From: Faecalibacterium sp. UBA1762
Lineage (GTDB): Bacteria > Bacillota > Clostridia > Oscillospirales > Ruminococcaceae
Direction of reading: 5' to 3'
DNA length: 26,908 nucleotides
Assembly (NCBI GenBank): GCA_002314755.1
Contig: DCHC01000034.1
Span: forward strand, 1-26,908
The translations under genes and the position numbers were made by a program. Below the pieces are notes generated by a model. It saw only the letters and a program-made list of their open reading frames with translations, ran no database searches and was not told the origin of the DNA. Positions within the stretch are counted from its first letter, which is position 1. Each line of letters opens with the position of its first letter. Of the stretch, positions 9,333-16,516 are shown piece after piece.

Positions 9333-9553
9333 TGTTTTTCTCCCTGCTGTTCGCTGTGCTGCAATGCTTCGGTAATGGTGGTCATCTGCAGCTGGGCATT
9401 ATGTAACAGCTTCTCCTCTGCACTGATCAGCGTCGCAGCCTGTGCGTACAGATCCAAAGCTTCCTCCAGCGAAACCTCTTTTTCGGAAAGTCTGGAGACG
9501 ATTGTCTCCAGACGGGCCATATTTTCTTCATAGGTGGCAACCGGCTGTGCCAT
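9329..9553 (-). CDS. xseB: Exodeoxyribonuclease VII small subunit
   Basis: A 74-residue, mostly helical protein with the family's YEENMARLE start and a Leu/Glu-rich helix (LSEKEVSLEEALDLYAQ) followed by a Lys/Glu/Gln tail. Several copies bind the large subunit XseA to form exonuclease VII, which degrades single-stranded DNA from both ends. The ATG at 9553 is chosen because AGGAG lies about nine bases before it; a TTG at 9574 would add seven residues but would place that ribosome site inside the gene. It lies 28 bases after xseA and overlaps ispA by four bases, as in Bacillus. Confidence 0.92.
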   Translation of the reverse strand: MAQPVATYEENMARLETIVSRLSEKEVSLEEALDLYAQAATLISAEEKLLHNAQLQMTTITEALQHSEQQGEKQ

Positions 9554-9581
9554 AAGCGGGTATCTCCTTTTCAAAAAAGTA

Positions 9582-10790
9582 TTAAGATTTGGAAACGGCA
9601 GAGATCACCGTACAGGTGATTTCTTTTCGGGCTGTCTCCATGGTGATCTCATCCCCCGCAGCAAGACAGTCTGCGGAAGTATATCTACCGTCTTTTTTTA
9701 CAACGGAATATCCCCGTTCCAACACGGCAAGGGGATTTAACGACTGGGTCAACTGCACGCAGTAGGTAAACTGCTGTCGCTTTTGCTGCAGCAGCCTAGT
9801 CACTGTTTCGGTCAGTTGTTTTTGAATCGACTCAAGCTGCTCGCGCCGATAATCCACCGGCTGGGTCATCTGTTTCCAGATGGGACCGGACTTTATCTCG
9901 GCCAACCGACTGCGGCATTGCTCCAGCTTTTCGCCCGTCAACTGAGTAATAAGCTGACGGGTTCCAATCAGCTCCTGCGCAAGCGCATAGATATCGGGAA
10001 CGGCAATCTCCGCCGCTGCGGAGGGGGTAGGCGCACGGGTATCGGCAACAAAATCCAATATAGAAAAATCGATTTCATGGCCGATGGCCGAAATCAGCGG
10101 TGTATTGCAGTTGTAAGCCGCCCGGGCGATCCGCTCATCATTAAAGACCCACAGATCCTCCACCGAACCGCCGCCGCGAGCGACCACAATAACGTCAACC
10201 AAACCGGTACTGTCCAGATGGTGAATGGCGGCGGCGATTTCCGGGGCCGCCTCCGCTCCTTGAACATTCACCGGATACAACAGAAGCCTGGTCAAGGGAA
10301 AACGGCGGCTCATCACATTGCGGATATCCTGCAACGCCGCGCCGGTTGCGGAGGTAATTACACCCACCGTACGGGGCATGGCGGGAAGAGGCTTTTTATG
10401 CGCCGGTTCAAACAGACCTTCCCCAGCCAAACGGGCCTTAAGCTGCTCAAAGGCAAGCCGAACCGAACCGGCGCCATCCGGAAACATATACTGCACATAA
10501 ATCTGAAAGCTGCCATCCCGTTCAAAAAGAGAAACACGGCAGTCCGCCACCACGCACATGCCGTCCTGCGGGGCAAAGGTCAACCCCTGCGCGTCGGCAC
10601 GAAACATGACCGCCTTAACACTTCCGGTTTCATCCTTTAAAGAAAAATAACAGTGCCCCGACCGATGGTGGACAAAATTGGAGATTTCGCCCCGAATGCG
10701 CAGATCCGACAGATGGGGATCATGCTCCAGCAGCATGCGCACATATTTGTTCAGCGCGCTGACGGTGATGATGTTTCTTTCCTGCATCAT
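9582..10790 (-). CDS. xseA: Exodeoxyribonuclease VII large subunit
   Basis: The catalytic subunit of exonuclease VII, which trims single-stranded DNA during repair. The 402-residue protein has an N-terminal OB-fold (about 1-105; RIRGEISNF near 31, GHCYFSLKD near 45) and a central nuclease domain. The domain shows GVITSATGAALQDI (143-156) and RGGGSVEDLWVFND (205-218), then GHEIDFSI and TRAPTPSAAAE. A coiled-coil region (about 265-345) and a small C-terminal domain (LERGYSVV) follow, as in the family. The ATG at 10790 forms an ATGA overlap with the stop of the upstream TsaD-like gene; a second ATG follows directly. Confidence 0.97.
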   Translation of the reverse strand: MMQERNIITVSALNKYVRMLLEHDPHLSDLRIRGEISNFVHHRSGHCYFSLKDETGSVKAVMFRADAQGLTFAPQDGMCVVADCRVSLFERDGSFQIYVQYMFPDGAGSVRLAFEQLKARLAGEGLFEPAHKKPLPAMPRTVGVITSATGAALQDIRNVMSRRFPLTRLLLYPVNVQGAEAAPEIAAAIHHLDSTGLVDVIVVARGGGSVEDLWVFNDERIARAAYNCNTPLISAIGHEIDFSILDFVADTRAPTPSAAAEIAVPDIYALAQELIGTRQLITQLTGEKLEQCRSRLAEIKSGPIWKQMTQPVDYRREQLESIQKQLTETVTRLLQQKRQQFTYCVQLTQSLNPLAVLERGYSVVKKDGRYTSADCLAAGDEITMETARKEITCTVISAVSKS

Positions 10791-11746
10791 TTGTTGTGTG
10801 CTTCCTTTAAGGTTTTGGCGGCAATCACGCTGACCCCGATGGCGTTATCGGAGGCAAACCTGCCGTCGACAAAATGGACCCATGGGTATTTTGCGTGGAT
10901 TGTATCCCGGATAACCGGGCTGCTCATCACCCCGCCCGCAAAAACAACCGGCAGCCCGGGGTGCTCCTTCAAAGCTGCAAGCATCATTTTTTCTAATGTT
11001 CGGGCAATATAGGTCAAGCAAAACTTTGCGGTGTATTCCGGCGTAGCCCCCTGCTCCAGCAGACGGGCACATTGGTTTTCCAGCCCGGAAAGGCTGCACT
11101 GACAGCTGTTGACACTGACCCTGGGGGTGGGAAGCTGCTGCGTGCAGGCCAAAGCAAGCTGAGAGACATATTTTCCCGCTGGAAAAGGATACCCCAGCCT
11201 AACGCCGATACGGTCAACCGCCTGTCCGGCGTACAGATCACTGCTGGTGCCCAGTTGGGCCACCACCTGCGTACCCTGACAAAGTAAAAGGTCGGTAGTA
11301 CCGCCGGACACATGAAAAACCAGCACCTGCCGGTCAAAAAGCTGCGGCTGATTACATGCAAATAAAGCAGAAGCGATGTGCCCCTGCTGGTGGGTGGTCG
11401 TAATAAGAGGAAGCTGCCGTAGGGCAGCCATACCGGTTGCAAAGGTGACGCCGGTAGTAAAGCAGGGCATATACGAGCCTTCTACCGGGCGTGGTTTTTG
11501 GGATACCCCAATAGCCCCGACATCCGTAACGGAATACCCTTTTTCGGTCACCTTTTGTAAAAGCTGAGTAAGCAACACCGGCAGCGCCTGGGTATGATGA
11601 AAGACCGCATCGCTTTGCCGCAGGCCAAGCTGCCCCTCTTTAACCGGCAAAAACTGCTTTACATCCGCAATCAAGGAAACTGCTTCGCTATCCAAGACAG
11701 CCAGGCTTGTGGCATAGTTGCTGGTATCGATGCCCAAAATCAGCAT
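10787..11746 (-). CDS. TsaD/Kae1-like paralogue (M22 'glycoprotease' family)
   Basis: A 319-residue member of the ASKHA-fold family that includes TsaD, the subunit of the tRNA t6A37 synthesis complex once called O-sialoglycoprotein endopeptidase. Family landmarks are GIDTSNYATSLAV (5-17), the metal-binding H-x-x-x-H as His119 and His123 (HQQGH), VSGGTTDLL (146-154), GQAVDRIG (174-181), and Asp300 in SDNAIGV. These support metal and nucleotide binding. It differs from canonical TsaD: SGGTT replaces the usual SGGHT, and GQAVDR replaces GEAxDK. It lies between nusB and xseA, where Bacillus has folD, and overlaps both neighbours. I infer a second, divergent copy besides a normal TsaD elsewhere in the genome, with a role not known to me. 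It could instead be the only TsaD. Confidence 0.82.
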   Translation of the reverse strand: MLILGIDTSNYATSLAVLDSEAVSLIADVKQFLPVKEGQLGLRQSDAVFHHTQALPVLLTQLLQKVTEKGYSVTDVGAIGVSQKPRPVEGSYMPCFTTGVTFATGMAALRQLPLITTTHQQGHIASALFACNQPQLFDRQVLVFHVSGGTTDLLLCQGTQVVAQLGTSSDLYAGQAVDRIGVRLGYPFPAGKYVSQLALACTQQLPTPRVSVNSCQCSLSGLENQCARLLEQGATPEYTAKFCLTYIARTLEKMMLAALKEHPGLPVVFAGGVMSSPVIRDTIHAKYPWVHFVDGRFASDNAIGVSVIAAKTLKEAHNK

Positions 11747-12231
11747 GTTGCTTCCGTCTTTTCGGCTTGTTCCGGTTCTTCGGATTCTTCTGTCTCCAAA
11801 ACCGAGGTTACATTCTGCTCCGGATGAATTTCACGGGAGATGGTGCCAAGCACACCGTTTACAAAACGGTAGTCCTTGTCACCGGCATATTTTTTGGCCA
11901 ACTCCACCGCCTCGTTAATGATAACACTGTCCATATTATCTTCTCCAAAGAGCATCTCCGCAACCGACAGACGCAAAAGGCTTTGGGATGTGCGGGTCAG
12001 ACGGTCAGCGCTCCAGCCGCGCAGATGGCTTTCGATGACCGGCTCTACCTGATCCGCGTGCTCCTGATACATCGTCAATAACTGATTGGCAAAACCGTCT
12101 AAACGGTATGCCTCACTGTCCAGCAGGTTCTCCTGCAGCTCCTGCAGATTGGTCTGGCAAAAGCCCAGCTCAAACTGCGCCAAAAATGCATTTTCACGGG
12201 ATCTTTTGCGTTTGTTAATCTTTTCAGTCAT
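11740..12231 (-). CDS. nusB: Transcription antitermination factor NusB
   Basis: An all-helical RNA-binding protein that, with NusE (S10), loads on boxA and supports antitermination of rRNA operons. The 163 residues begin with the RSRENAFLAQFELGF helix. The family's C-terminal signature is present as DSVIINEAVELAKKYAGDK and then FVNGVLGTI. Beyond the usual end (about residue 135) there is an extra acidic tail of about 28 residues rich in Glu, Thr and Ser, with no recognised domain. The ribosome site GAAAGGT lies upstream of the ATG at 12231. It follows the asp23-like gene by 75 bases, and its stop overlaps the TsaD-like start by seven bases. Confidence 0.94.
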   Translation of the reverse strand: MTEKINKRKRSRENAFLAQFELGFCQTNLQELQENLLDSEAYRLDGFANQLLTMYQEHADQVEPVIESHLRGWSADRLTRTSQSLLRLSVAEMLFGEDNMDSVIINEAVELAKKYAGDKDYRFVNGVLGTISREIHPEQNVTSVLETEESEEPEQAEKTEATC

Positions 12232-12306
12232 ATCTATTAATTACCTTTCAGGAAAAATGATTTCGTCATAACCCAACCGGCCAACACCGCAAGACAGCGG
12301 AAAGGA

Positions 12307-12657
12307 TTATTCCTGACCGCACAGACCGACCACCGTGATATGCACATGAGATACGGTGACCCCGGTCATGGACTGTACGGTAGACTTTACAGCCTCCTGC
12401 ACCCGCTCGCACAGCTGGGGAATTTTGGTACCGTACCGGACTACAAGATTCAGGCGAAACTGGGCAACGCCATCCTGCAACGACACGGTAACAGATTTTT
12501 GGATACGACTGGCCACGGCGCTGCGAACAGAATTGCTGCTGGGCGCAACCGCGGCAACACCTTCAATTTCCATTGTGGCCTGACGGGCAATTTTACACAG
12601 AACATCTGTAGATATCTGCAGACTACCGACTGTGGTATTTGCATTTACTTCCATCAT
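12307..12657 (-). CDS. Asp23/YqhY family protein
   Basis: A 116-residue DUF322/Asp23 family protein. The landmarks are GSLQISTDVLCKIARQAT near the N-terminus, EIEGVAAVAP, and VVRYGTKIPQLCERVQEAV in the second half. Relatives include staphylococcal Asp23, which is peripheral to the membrane, and Bacillus YqhY. YqhY lies in the same place before nusB and has been linked to control of acetyl-CoA carboxylase. Here the adjacent accBC genes found in Bacillus are missing, so that link cannot be read from this context. The gene has its own sigma-A promoter just upstream and AAAGGA close to tandem ATG codons (12657 and 12654). It is the first gene of the housekeeping run. Confidence 0.9.
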   Translation of the reverse strand: MMEVNANTTVGSLQISTDVLCKIARQATMEIEGVAAVAPSSNSVRSAVASRIQKSVTVSLQDGVAQFRLNLVVRYGTKIPQLCERVQEAVKSTVQSMTGVTVSHVHITVVGLCGQE

Positions 12658-12699
12658 GTTTTTCCTTTCGTATGAAAGCCTTGAAAACTATTTGATGTT

Positions 12700-12728
12700 A
12701 TTATACCAAATTTTCGGACAGGAAACAA
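12700..12728 (-). promoter_or_regulatory. Sigma-A promoter of the asp23-nusB run
   Basis: On the minus strand TTGTTT (12723-12728) and a perfect TATAAT (12700-12705) are 17 bases apart, and a TG one base before the -10 gives an extended element. It sits directly after the spoIIIAH stop codon. It should therefore uncouple the housekeeping genes from the sporulation operon upstream. Confidence 0.8.
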
Positions 12729-13304
12729 CTATTTGACTTCCACAATTGAAATATTTTTTGCCTGAACATCCAATTTACTTAACACAATATCACGAATCTG
12801 GGCAACCTGTGCCTTGGTCAGGGACTGGCCGCCAGTACTGACGCTCACCGATACCTTATCTTGATCAATAAAAGCAAGGCATTTGGAAAAGCCCTTGGCG
12901 CAGACCATATTCTCAATGTCGACCTCTGCCGTCATGGCTGTGACGGTCACGCTTAGCTCATCGGTCAGCTGTTTCTTTTCCTCATCGGTCAGCTGGGCAT
13001 TTTTCAGGGCCTTTTGCAGCTTATCTAAGGCAGAATCCCGGGTCTTGGTGCGTTTCAGCTCTGCGGATTCAAAGTAATCCTCCTGCGTGGAGACCGGAGC
13101 GCTGACCAGCTGGGCGTCCCCATAATTTTTATTGATATCCTCCTGGGTCTCCAGTACCTCATCCGTGGCAAGAACAGGTGTTCCGGCGGTTTCAAACTGT
13201 CGGTTATCTGTGTCGGAGTACTGCCAGTTCAGATAGATTGCTGCCCCCAAAGCGACGATCAAAGCTGCCAATGTGATTTTTCTGCGTTGTTTTGCACCGG
13301 TCAT
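12729..13304 (-). CDS. spoIIIAH: Stage III sporulation protein AH
   Basis: A 191-residue single-pass membrane protein of the mother-cell membrane around the forespore. The N-terminus holds a hydrophobic segment (about 9-26) after a basic cytosolic start (MTGAKQRRK). The middle is charged and helical (KLQKALKNAQLTDEEKKQL), and the C-terminal domain resembles the ring-building YscJ/FliF fold that pairs with SpoIIQ across the intermembrane space. The segments VCAKGFSKCLAFID and VSVSVSTGGQSLTKAQVAQI are typical of the family. GGAGGG precedes the ATG at 13304. It is the last gene of the complete spoIIIA operon, 18 bases after spoIIIAG. Confidence 0.95.
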   Translation of the reverse strand: MTGAKQRRKITLAALIVALGAAIYLNWQYSDTDNRQFETAGTPVLATDEVLETQEDINKNYGDAQLVSAPVSTQEDYFESAELKRTKTRDSALDKLQKALKNAQLTDEEKKQLTDELSVTVTAMTAEVDIENMVCAKGFSKCLAFIDQDKVSVSVSTGGQSLTKAQVAQIRDIVLSKLDVQAKNISIVEVK

Positions 13305-13322
13305 ATCGGTCCCTCCTATTAT

Positions 13323-13880
13323 TTATTTTGTGACATAAACTCGGTTAGTGGTGATTCCCAAAACAGTACTGACCATCTGGGTAATATTGTATACCAGCGT
13401 CATATCCTCCGCCCCTTCGCAGATTACTGCCACACCCTGCACCTCCGGCTGTAGAGAGCCCTCCTCCAGAGCGGCCTGCTGCCCGTTTTGCTGTATGACC
13501 ACATATTGGCTGCTGTTGCTGGAGGACCGACGGTTTTGCTCCGATTGTGCAGATTGGCTCTGCTCCCGGGCGTAAACAGTCTGAGCGCTGCTTTCCACGG
13601 TAACCATCACGGTAACCTCCCCCGCACCCTCCAAGCTGGATATCAGCTGCTCTAACCGCTGCTCCAAGGCCTTTTCATACTCCACAGCGGTCATGCTTGC
13701 CGAGCTGTCGGTCTCCTGTTCGGGGACCGTTTCCTTTGCAGCGCTGACAGGTTTCATCAACAACAAAAGACAGACCCCCAAAGCCCCTGCCGTCCTGGTC
13801 ACCCCTTTATTCTGTAAAAGCTTGCCAATCCATCCGGTAGCCCTGCTCAGCCGGTTATTCTCTTTTATGCCGTTGCTCAT
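13323..13880 (-). CDS. spoIIIAG: Stage III sporulation protein AG
   Basis: A 185-residue protein with one membrane segment (about 31-48, GALGVCLLLLMKPVSAA) and a large domain in the intermembrane space. SpoIIIAG forms a large ring of the SpoIIIA-SpoIIQ channel that links the mother cell and forespore. Family features are LEQRLEQLISSLEGAGEVTVMVTVESS, a low-complexity Gln/Ser stretch (about 108-135) where the ring-forming insertion lies, and VQGVAVICEGAED followed by ITQMVSTVLGITTNRVYV. It begins 19 bases after spoIIIAF, with GAGTGAT as a moderate ribosome site. Confidence 0.95.
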   Translation of the reverse strand: MSNGIKENNRLSRATGWIGKLLQNKGVTRTAGALGVCLLLLMKPVSAAKETVPEQETDSSASMTAVEYEKALEQRLEQLISSLEGAGEVTVMVTVESSAQTVYAREQSQSAQSEQNRRSSSNSSQYVVIQQNGQQAALEEGSLQPEVQGVAVICEGAEDMTLVYNITQMVSTVLGITTNRVYVTK

Positions 13881-13899
13881 ATCTTTATCACTCTACCCT

Positions 13900-14382
13900 T
13901 TATGAAAAGCCTGTCTCCCGGGCGAACGGTTCTGTGAAATAAACGGTAACCTTCCTCCCCAGATATTCCTGCAGTTCCTGCGTAACAACCTGCTGCTCCT
14001 GTGTGGAAACCGTTCCGTCCAAGGTGATCTCCAGCCGATTCGCCTCATTACCCGTAAGGTCTATCTGCTTTACATGCAGTTTTCTGTTCCCTTGAATCAG
14101 CTGCCGGTCAATGACCGTTTTAAGAATCAGCAAATCGCTGTCTCTTGCTTGCTGCTGCATCTCCTTTTCAGCGGTCACAGTGGCATATTCAGCAGAGAGT
14201 ATAGCAGAAATTTCATCTGTTCTCGCGCCGCTCAGACCGGACATCACCAATACAATAAAATAAAGGATCATAAACACACGCAAGGCAGTATAAACCCCTT
14301 TTTTGGGGGTGATGCCGTCAACAATCCCATACAGGATGGCACTGCAGCAAAAGGTCTTTACAGTTTGAATCATAGCGTTCAA
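13900..14382 (-). CDS. spoIIIAF: Stage III sporulation protein AF
   Basis: A 160-residue protein with two N-terminal membrane segments (about 10-23 and 33-50) and a soluble domain (about 60-160) with alternating strands, predicted to lie in the intermembrane space as a YscJ-like part of the SpoIIIA channel. The soluble part contains LHVKQIDLTGNEANRLEITLDG. The TTG at 14382 is preferred as start because GAGGAT lies seven bases before it; an ATG at 14373 is too far from that site. Synteny between spoIIIAE and spoIIIAG supports the call more than the sequence alone, since this subunit is poorly conserved. Confidence 0.9.
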   Translation of the reverse strand: MNAMIQTVKTFCCSAILYGIVDGITPKKGVYTALRVFMILYFIVLVMSGLSGARTDEISAILSAEYATVTAEKEMQQQARDSDLLILKTVIDRQLIQGNRKLHVKQIDLTGNEANRLEITLDGTVSTQEQQVVTQELQEYLGRKVTVYFTEPFARETGFS

Positions 14383-14394
14383 AGCAAATCCTCA

Positions 14395-15420
14395 CTATCC
14401 GACTCCGGCTGCCGTATGAAACAAGCTGGCAGTCAAAGCAACCGACAAAACCAGCAGCAGTAAAAAAAGAAAAAGAATGATTGCCATCAGACGCACCGTG
14501 TCGGCCAGGCCCTCCAACAGTCGAAAGGCGGGGGTATTATCGGCAGTTTCCGCTATGGCAGCGGAAATTCGGCAAATCAGAATAAACAGAAGACAATCTA
14601 CCAGTACAGGCAGAAAAGTCACCAGGATTCCAACGATTCCCATAATGCCGATCGCGCTGCGCACGATTTTCAGCCCACAGATCAGCACACTGACAGATTC
14701 CGCTACCGCACTGCCTACTAAAGGAACGGCATTTGCCAGCAGCTTGCCGCCCTTTACCGTCATACTGTCTGCCGCACCGGCCAAAACGGTTTGCAAGCTG
14801 AGATATGCCGCTACTACTGAGGCAAGGATACCCAACCCCCAGTAGACGGTTTTTTGAACAAGACGGCAAAGTGCCTGGATGCGCAGCGAACCGCAAAAGC
14901 TTCTTGAAACACACAGTGCCCCGTAGCAGCGAATGACCGGAGCAAGCCAGCTGTTCAACAGGCCGGAGGCGGTCAAAATCACTACGGAAAAAGCGGCATG
15001 ATAAACGGTAGCCGTACCCACCTGACCGCAGGCAACCAGAACCGAGCAGTACACCGGTACAAACTGGGTAAACAGGATGCGGCAGTCCGTGATCAACTGG
15101 GAACACCCCTGTATCAAAGCTACCAGCTTATTCCCCAGCAGCAGAAAAATCATACCGGCAGATACTGTTTGAATCAAATCCGGTAGGTCGCTCTCCCGGT
15201 GAACAGATCCGCACACCGCCGAAACCAGCCACCCTATCAACAGTAACCCGCAGCTTGCCAGCAGGGTTTTATATGGCTGCTCCACCCGAAGCTGAACCGT
15301 CTGCCATAGCCATTGTAATAGCTCTGAAGGGCTGCTGTCACAAAGAACATCCCAGCTGAGCGGCTGTTGCTGCAAAAAACTACGCCAGGAGTCATCAATT
15401 AAATATTCCTCAATATTCAT
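14395..15420 (-). CDS. spoIIIAE: Stage III sporulation protein AE
   Basis: The large polytopic subunit of the SpoIIIA complex. The 341-residue protein has a short polar N-terminus and then about eight hydrophobic segments across the rest (for example TLLASCGLLLIGWLVSAVCG, IGIMGIVGILVTFLPVLVDC and MAIILFLFLLLLVLSVALTA). The family motif around KGGKLLANAVPLVGSAVAESVS is present. The ATG at 15420 is chosen because it makes an ATGA overlap with the spoIIIAD stop; an upstream ATG at 15456 would lie inside spoIIIAD. A proposed role is to help the complex move substrates across the forespore membrane, but its mechanism is unproven. Confidence 0.95.
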   Translation of the reverse strand: MNIEEYLIDDSWRSFLQQQPLSWDVLCDSSPSELLQWLWQTVQLRVEQPYKTLLASCGLLLIGWLVSAVCGSVHRESDLPDLIQTVSAGMIFLLLGNKLVALIQGCSQLITDCRILFTQFVPVYCSVLVACGQVGTATVYHAAFSVVILTASGLLNSWLAPVIRCYGALCVSRSFCGSLRIQALCRLVQKTVYWGLGILASVVAAYLSLQTVLAGAADSMTVKGGKLLANAVPLVGSAVAESVSVLICGLKIVRSAIGIMGIVGILVTFLPVLVDCLLFILICRISAAIAETADNTPAFRLLEGLADTVRLMAIILFLFLLLLVLSVALTASLFHTAAGVG

Positions 15421-15797
15421 AGCAGCTTTGTTGTTATCATCTGAAATATTGCACAAATCAGCGGCAGAGCCGAGCAGGTAATCACCACTCTGCCTAGCAG
15501 GGTCAATTTACTTTCCAGCGCAGGCTGACCGGCCTCCCGGCATAAGTCTGCGGCTGTCTGTACCAAAACCGCAACGCCGGTGACCTTTACAAAAGGCTCA
15601 AAGGAAACCTCCGGCACAAGGGTAAGGACACTGCGAAACTTTTCCGCATACTGGCCGCACAGTGCGAAAATGCGATACAGCACAAATACCGATAGCAGCA
15701 GCGAAACCGCAAACGCGTAAACCGGATTATACTGCCGCAACAGAATGACCAGAAAGGCCCCGCAGACCGCCGCCGCGCACACACCATAGAGCCCCAT
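15417..15797 (-). CDS. spoIIIAD: Stage III sporulation protein AD
   Basis: A 126-residue membrane protein with about four hydrophobic segments. It carries the family landmarks NPVYAFAVSLLLSVFVLY, VPEVSFEPFVKVTGVAVLVQ, then ADLCREAGQPALESKLTLLGRVVI. SpoIIIAC and SpoIIIAD resemble type III secretion export proteins and probably form the membrane base of the SpoIIIA complex. The ATG at 15797 overlaps the spoIIIAC stop (TGATG); a GTG three bases earlier is also possible. There is no good ribosome site, so expression probably depends on coupling to spoIIIAC. Confidence 0.95.
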   Translation of the reverse strand: MGLYGVCAAAVCGAFLVILLRQYNPVYAFAVSLLLSVFVLYRIFALCGQYAEKFRSVLTLVPEVSFEPFVKVTGVAVLVQTAADLCREAGQPALESKLTLLGRVVITCSALPLICAIFQMITTKLL

Positions 15798-15991
15798 CAC
15801 AGAGAAAAAAGCTCTTTGATGGAGCTGAAAAGATTACTAATCTCTTTTAAGACGATAGATAAAACCACAATCAGCCCGGCAAGGGTGGTCAACATTGCCT
15901 GATCCTCCCGACCGGAACGGATCAGAAGCTGCCCCAACACAGCCACCACAATACCGATTGCGGCTATTTTAAAAATCAGATCCACATCCAT
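15797..15991 (-). CDS. spoIIIAC: Stage III sporulation protein AC
   Basis: A 64-residue protein with two membrane segments (about 5-25 and 33-50), the usual size for the family. The sequence MDVDLIFKIAAIGIVV and the motif SGREDQAMLTTLAGLI are characteristic. With SpoIIIAD it is thought to form a small membrane pore at the base of the channel. GAGGAAACAG lies before the ATG at 15991, a good ribosome site. Confidence 0.95.
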   Translation of the reverse strand: MDVDLIFKIAAIGIVVAVLGQLLIRSGREDQAMLTTLAGLIVVLSIVLKEISNLFSSIKELFSL

Positions 15992-16015
15992 CTCTGTTTC
16001 CTCTTTCCGACAGGT

Positions 16016-16516
16016 TTACATCAATACCACAATAATGAGAACGGCGATCAGGCCGCCCATCTGCAGATACAATTTTCTGTTTTTCTTTTCTGTTTCCGCA
16101 GCTTTCTCATAGCTTTTTCGCAGCTGCTCCGCACAATCGGAAAGCTTTGCCGCCGCCTGCTGGCGAGTGAAGCCCGCCTGCAGCGCCACAGCGGCACAAG
16201 CCTTGTCTTGTTCGCTCAAAACATGTAAGCCGTCCAGCATTTCCGGAATATCAGCCTGGTCCGCTGCCTCGGGTCGGGGTACGGTTTTCCGTTCCGGTGT
16301 TCGCAGCACACAAAAACGGCATTCCTCGCAGACGCTGAGGATATCCTCTTCGGTCAATCCGCCGCCGTTTTCTATCCGCACCTGCAGCAGATCAAACAGT
16401 AAAACCAGCTCCTGTAAAGCCTGGCGGCGCAGCGTCAGGTACCGGCTGCACCGGGCACCTTCAGCAATACCGCAAAGTAGTACCCCGGCAGCAGCGATCA
16501 GCTTAACCTGCCACAT
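16016..16516 (-). CDS. spoIIIAB: Stage III sporulation protein AB
   Basis: A 166-residue protein with an N-terminal hydrophobic segment (residues 5-20) and a C-terminal one (about 146-166), and a helical middle containing LTLRRQALQELVLLFDLLQVRI. It resembles GspF-like secretion proteins and probably partners the ATPase SpoIIIAA. The ATG at 16516 is chosen because GGGAGG lies about eight bases before it and the protein then begins with the typical MWQVKLI. The first bases overlap the end of spoIIIAA by 14, so the genes are tightly coupled. The longer frame starting at 16639 would lie in spoIIIAA and is not used. Confidence 0.94.
   Translation of the reverse strand: MWQVKLIAAAGVLLCGIAEGARCSRYLTLRRQALQELVLLFDLLQVRIENGGGLTEEDILSVCEECRFCVLRTPERKTVPRPEAADQADIPEMLDGLHVLSEQDKACAAVALQAGFTRQQAAAKLSDCAEQLRKSYEKAAETEKKNRKLYLQMGGLIAVLIIVVLM

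Noticed and set aside
8756..9406. Open frame of 216 codons on the + strand opposite ispA
   Set aside because: Extremely Pro/Arg-rich, no domain, and antisense to an intact ispA whose two Asp-rich motifs are conserved.
9783..10640. Long open frame on the + strand (285 codons) opposite xseA
   Set aside because: It is antisense to a clear, full-length xseA, has no ribosome site or recognisable domain, and its Arg/Gly/His-rich composition is typical of an opposite-strand shadow.
12232..12306. A structured leader or attenuator before nusB
   Set aside because: Only short 4-bp pairings (for example CCGC with GCGG) are visible, too weak to call a regulatory structure.
14537..15106. A 189-codon frame on the minus strand inside spoIIIAE
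   Set aside because: It is an alternate frame of the same strand; only the spoIIIAE frame shows membrane segments and family motifs.
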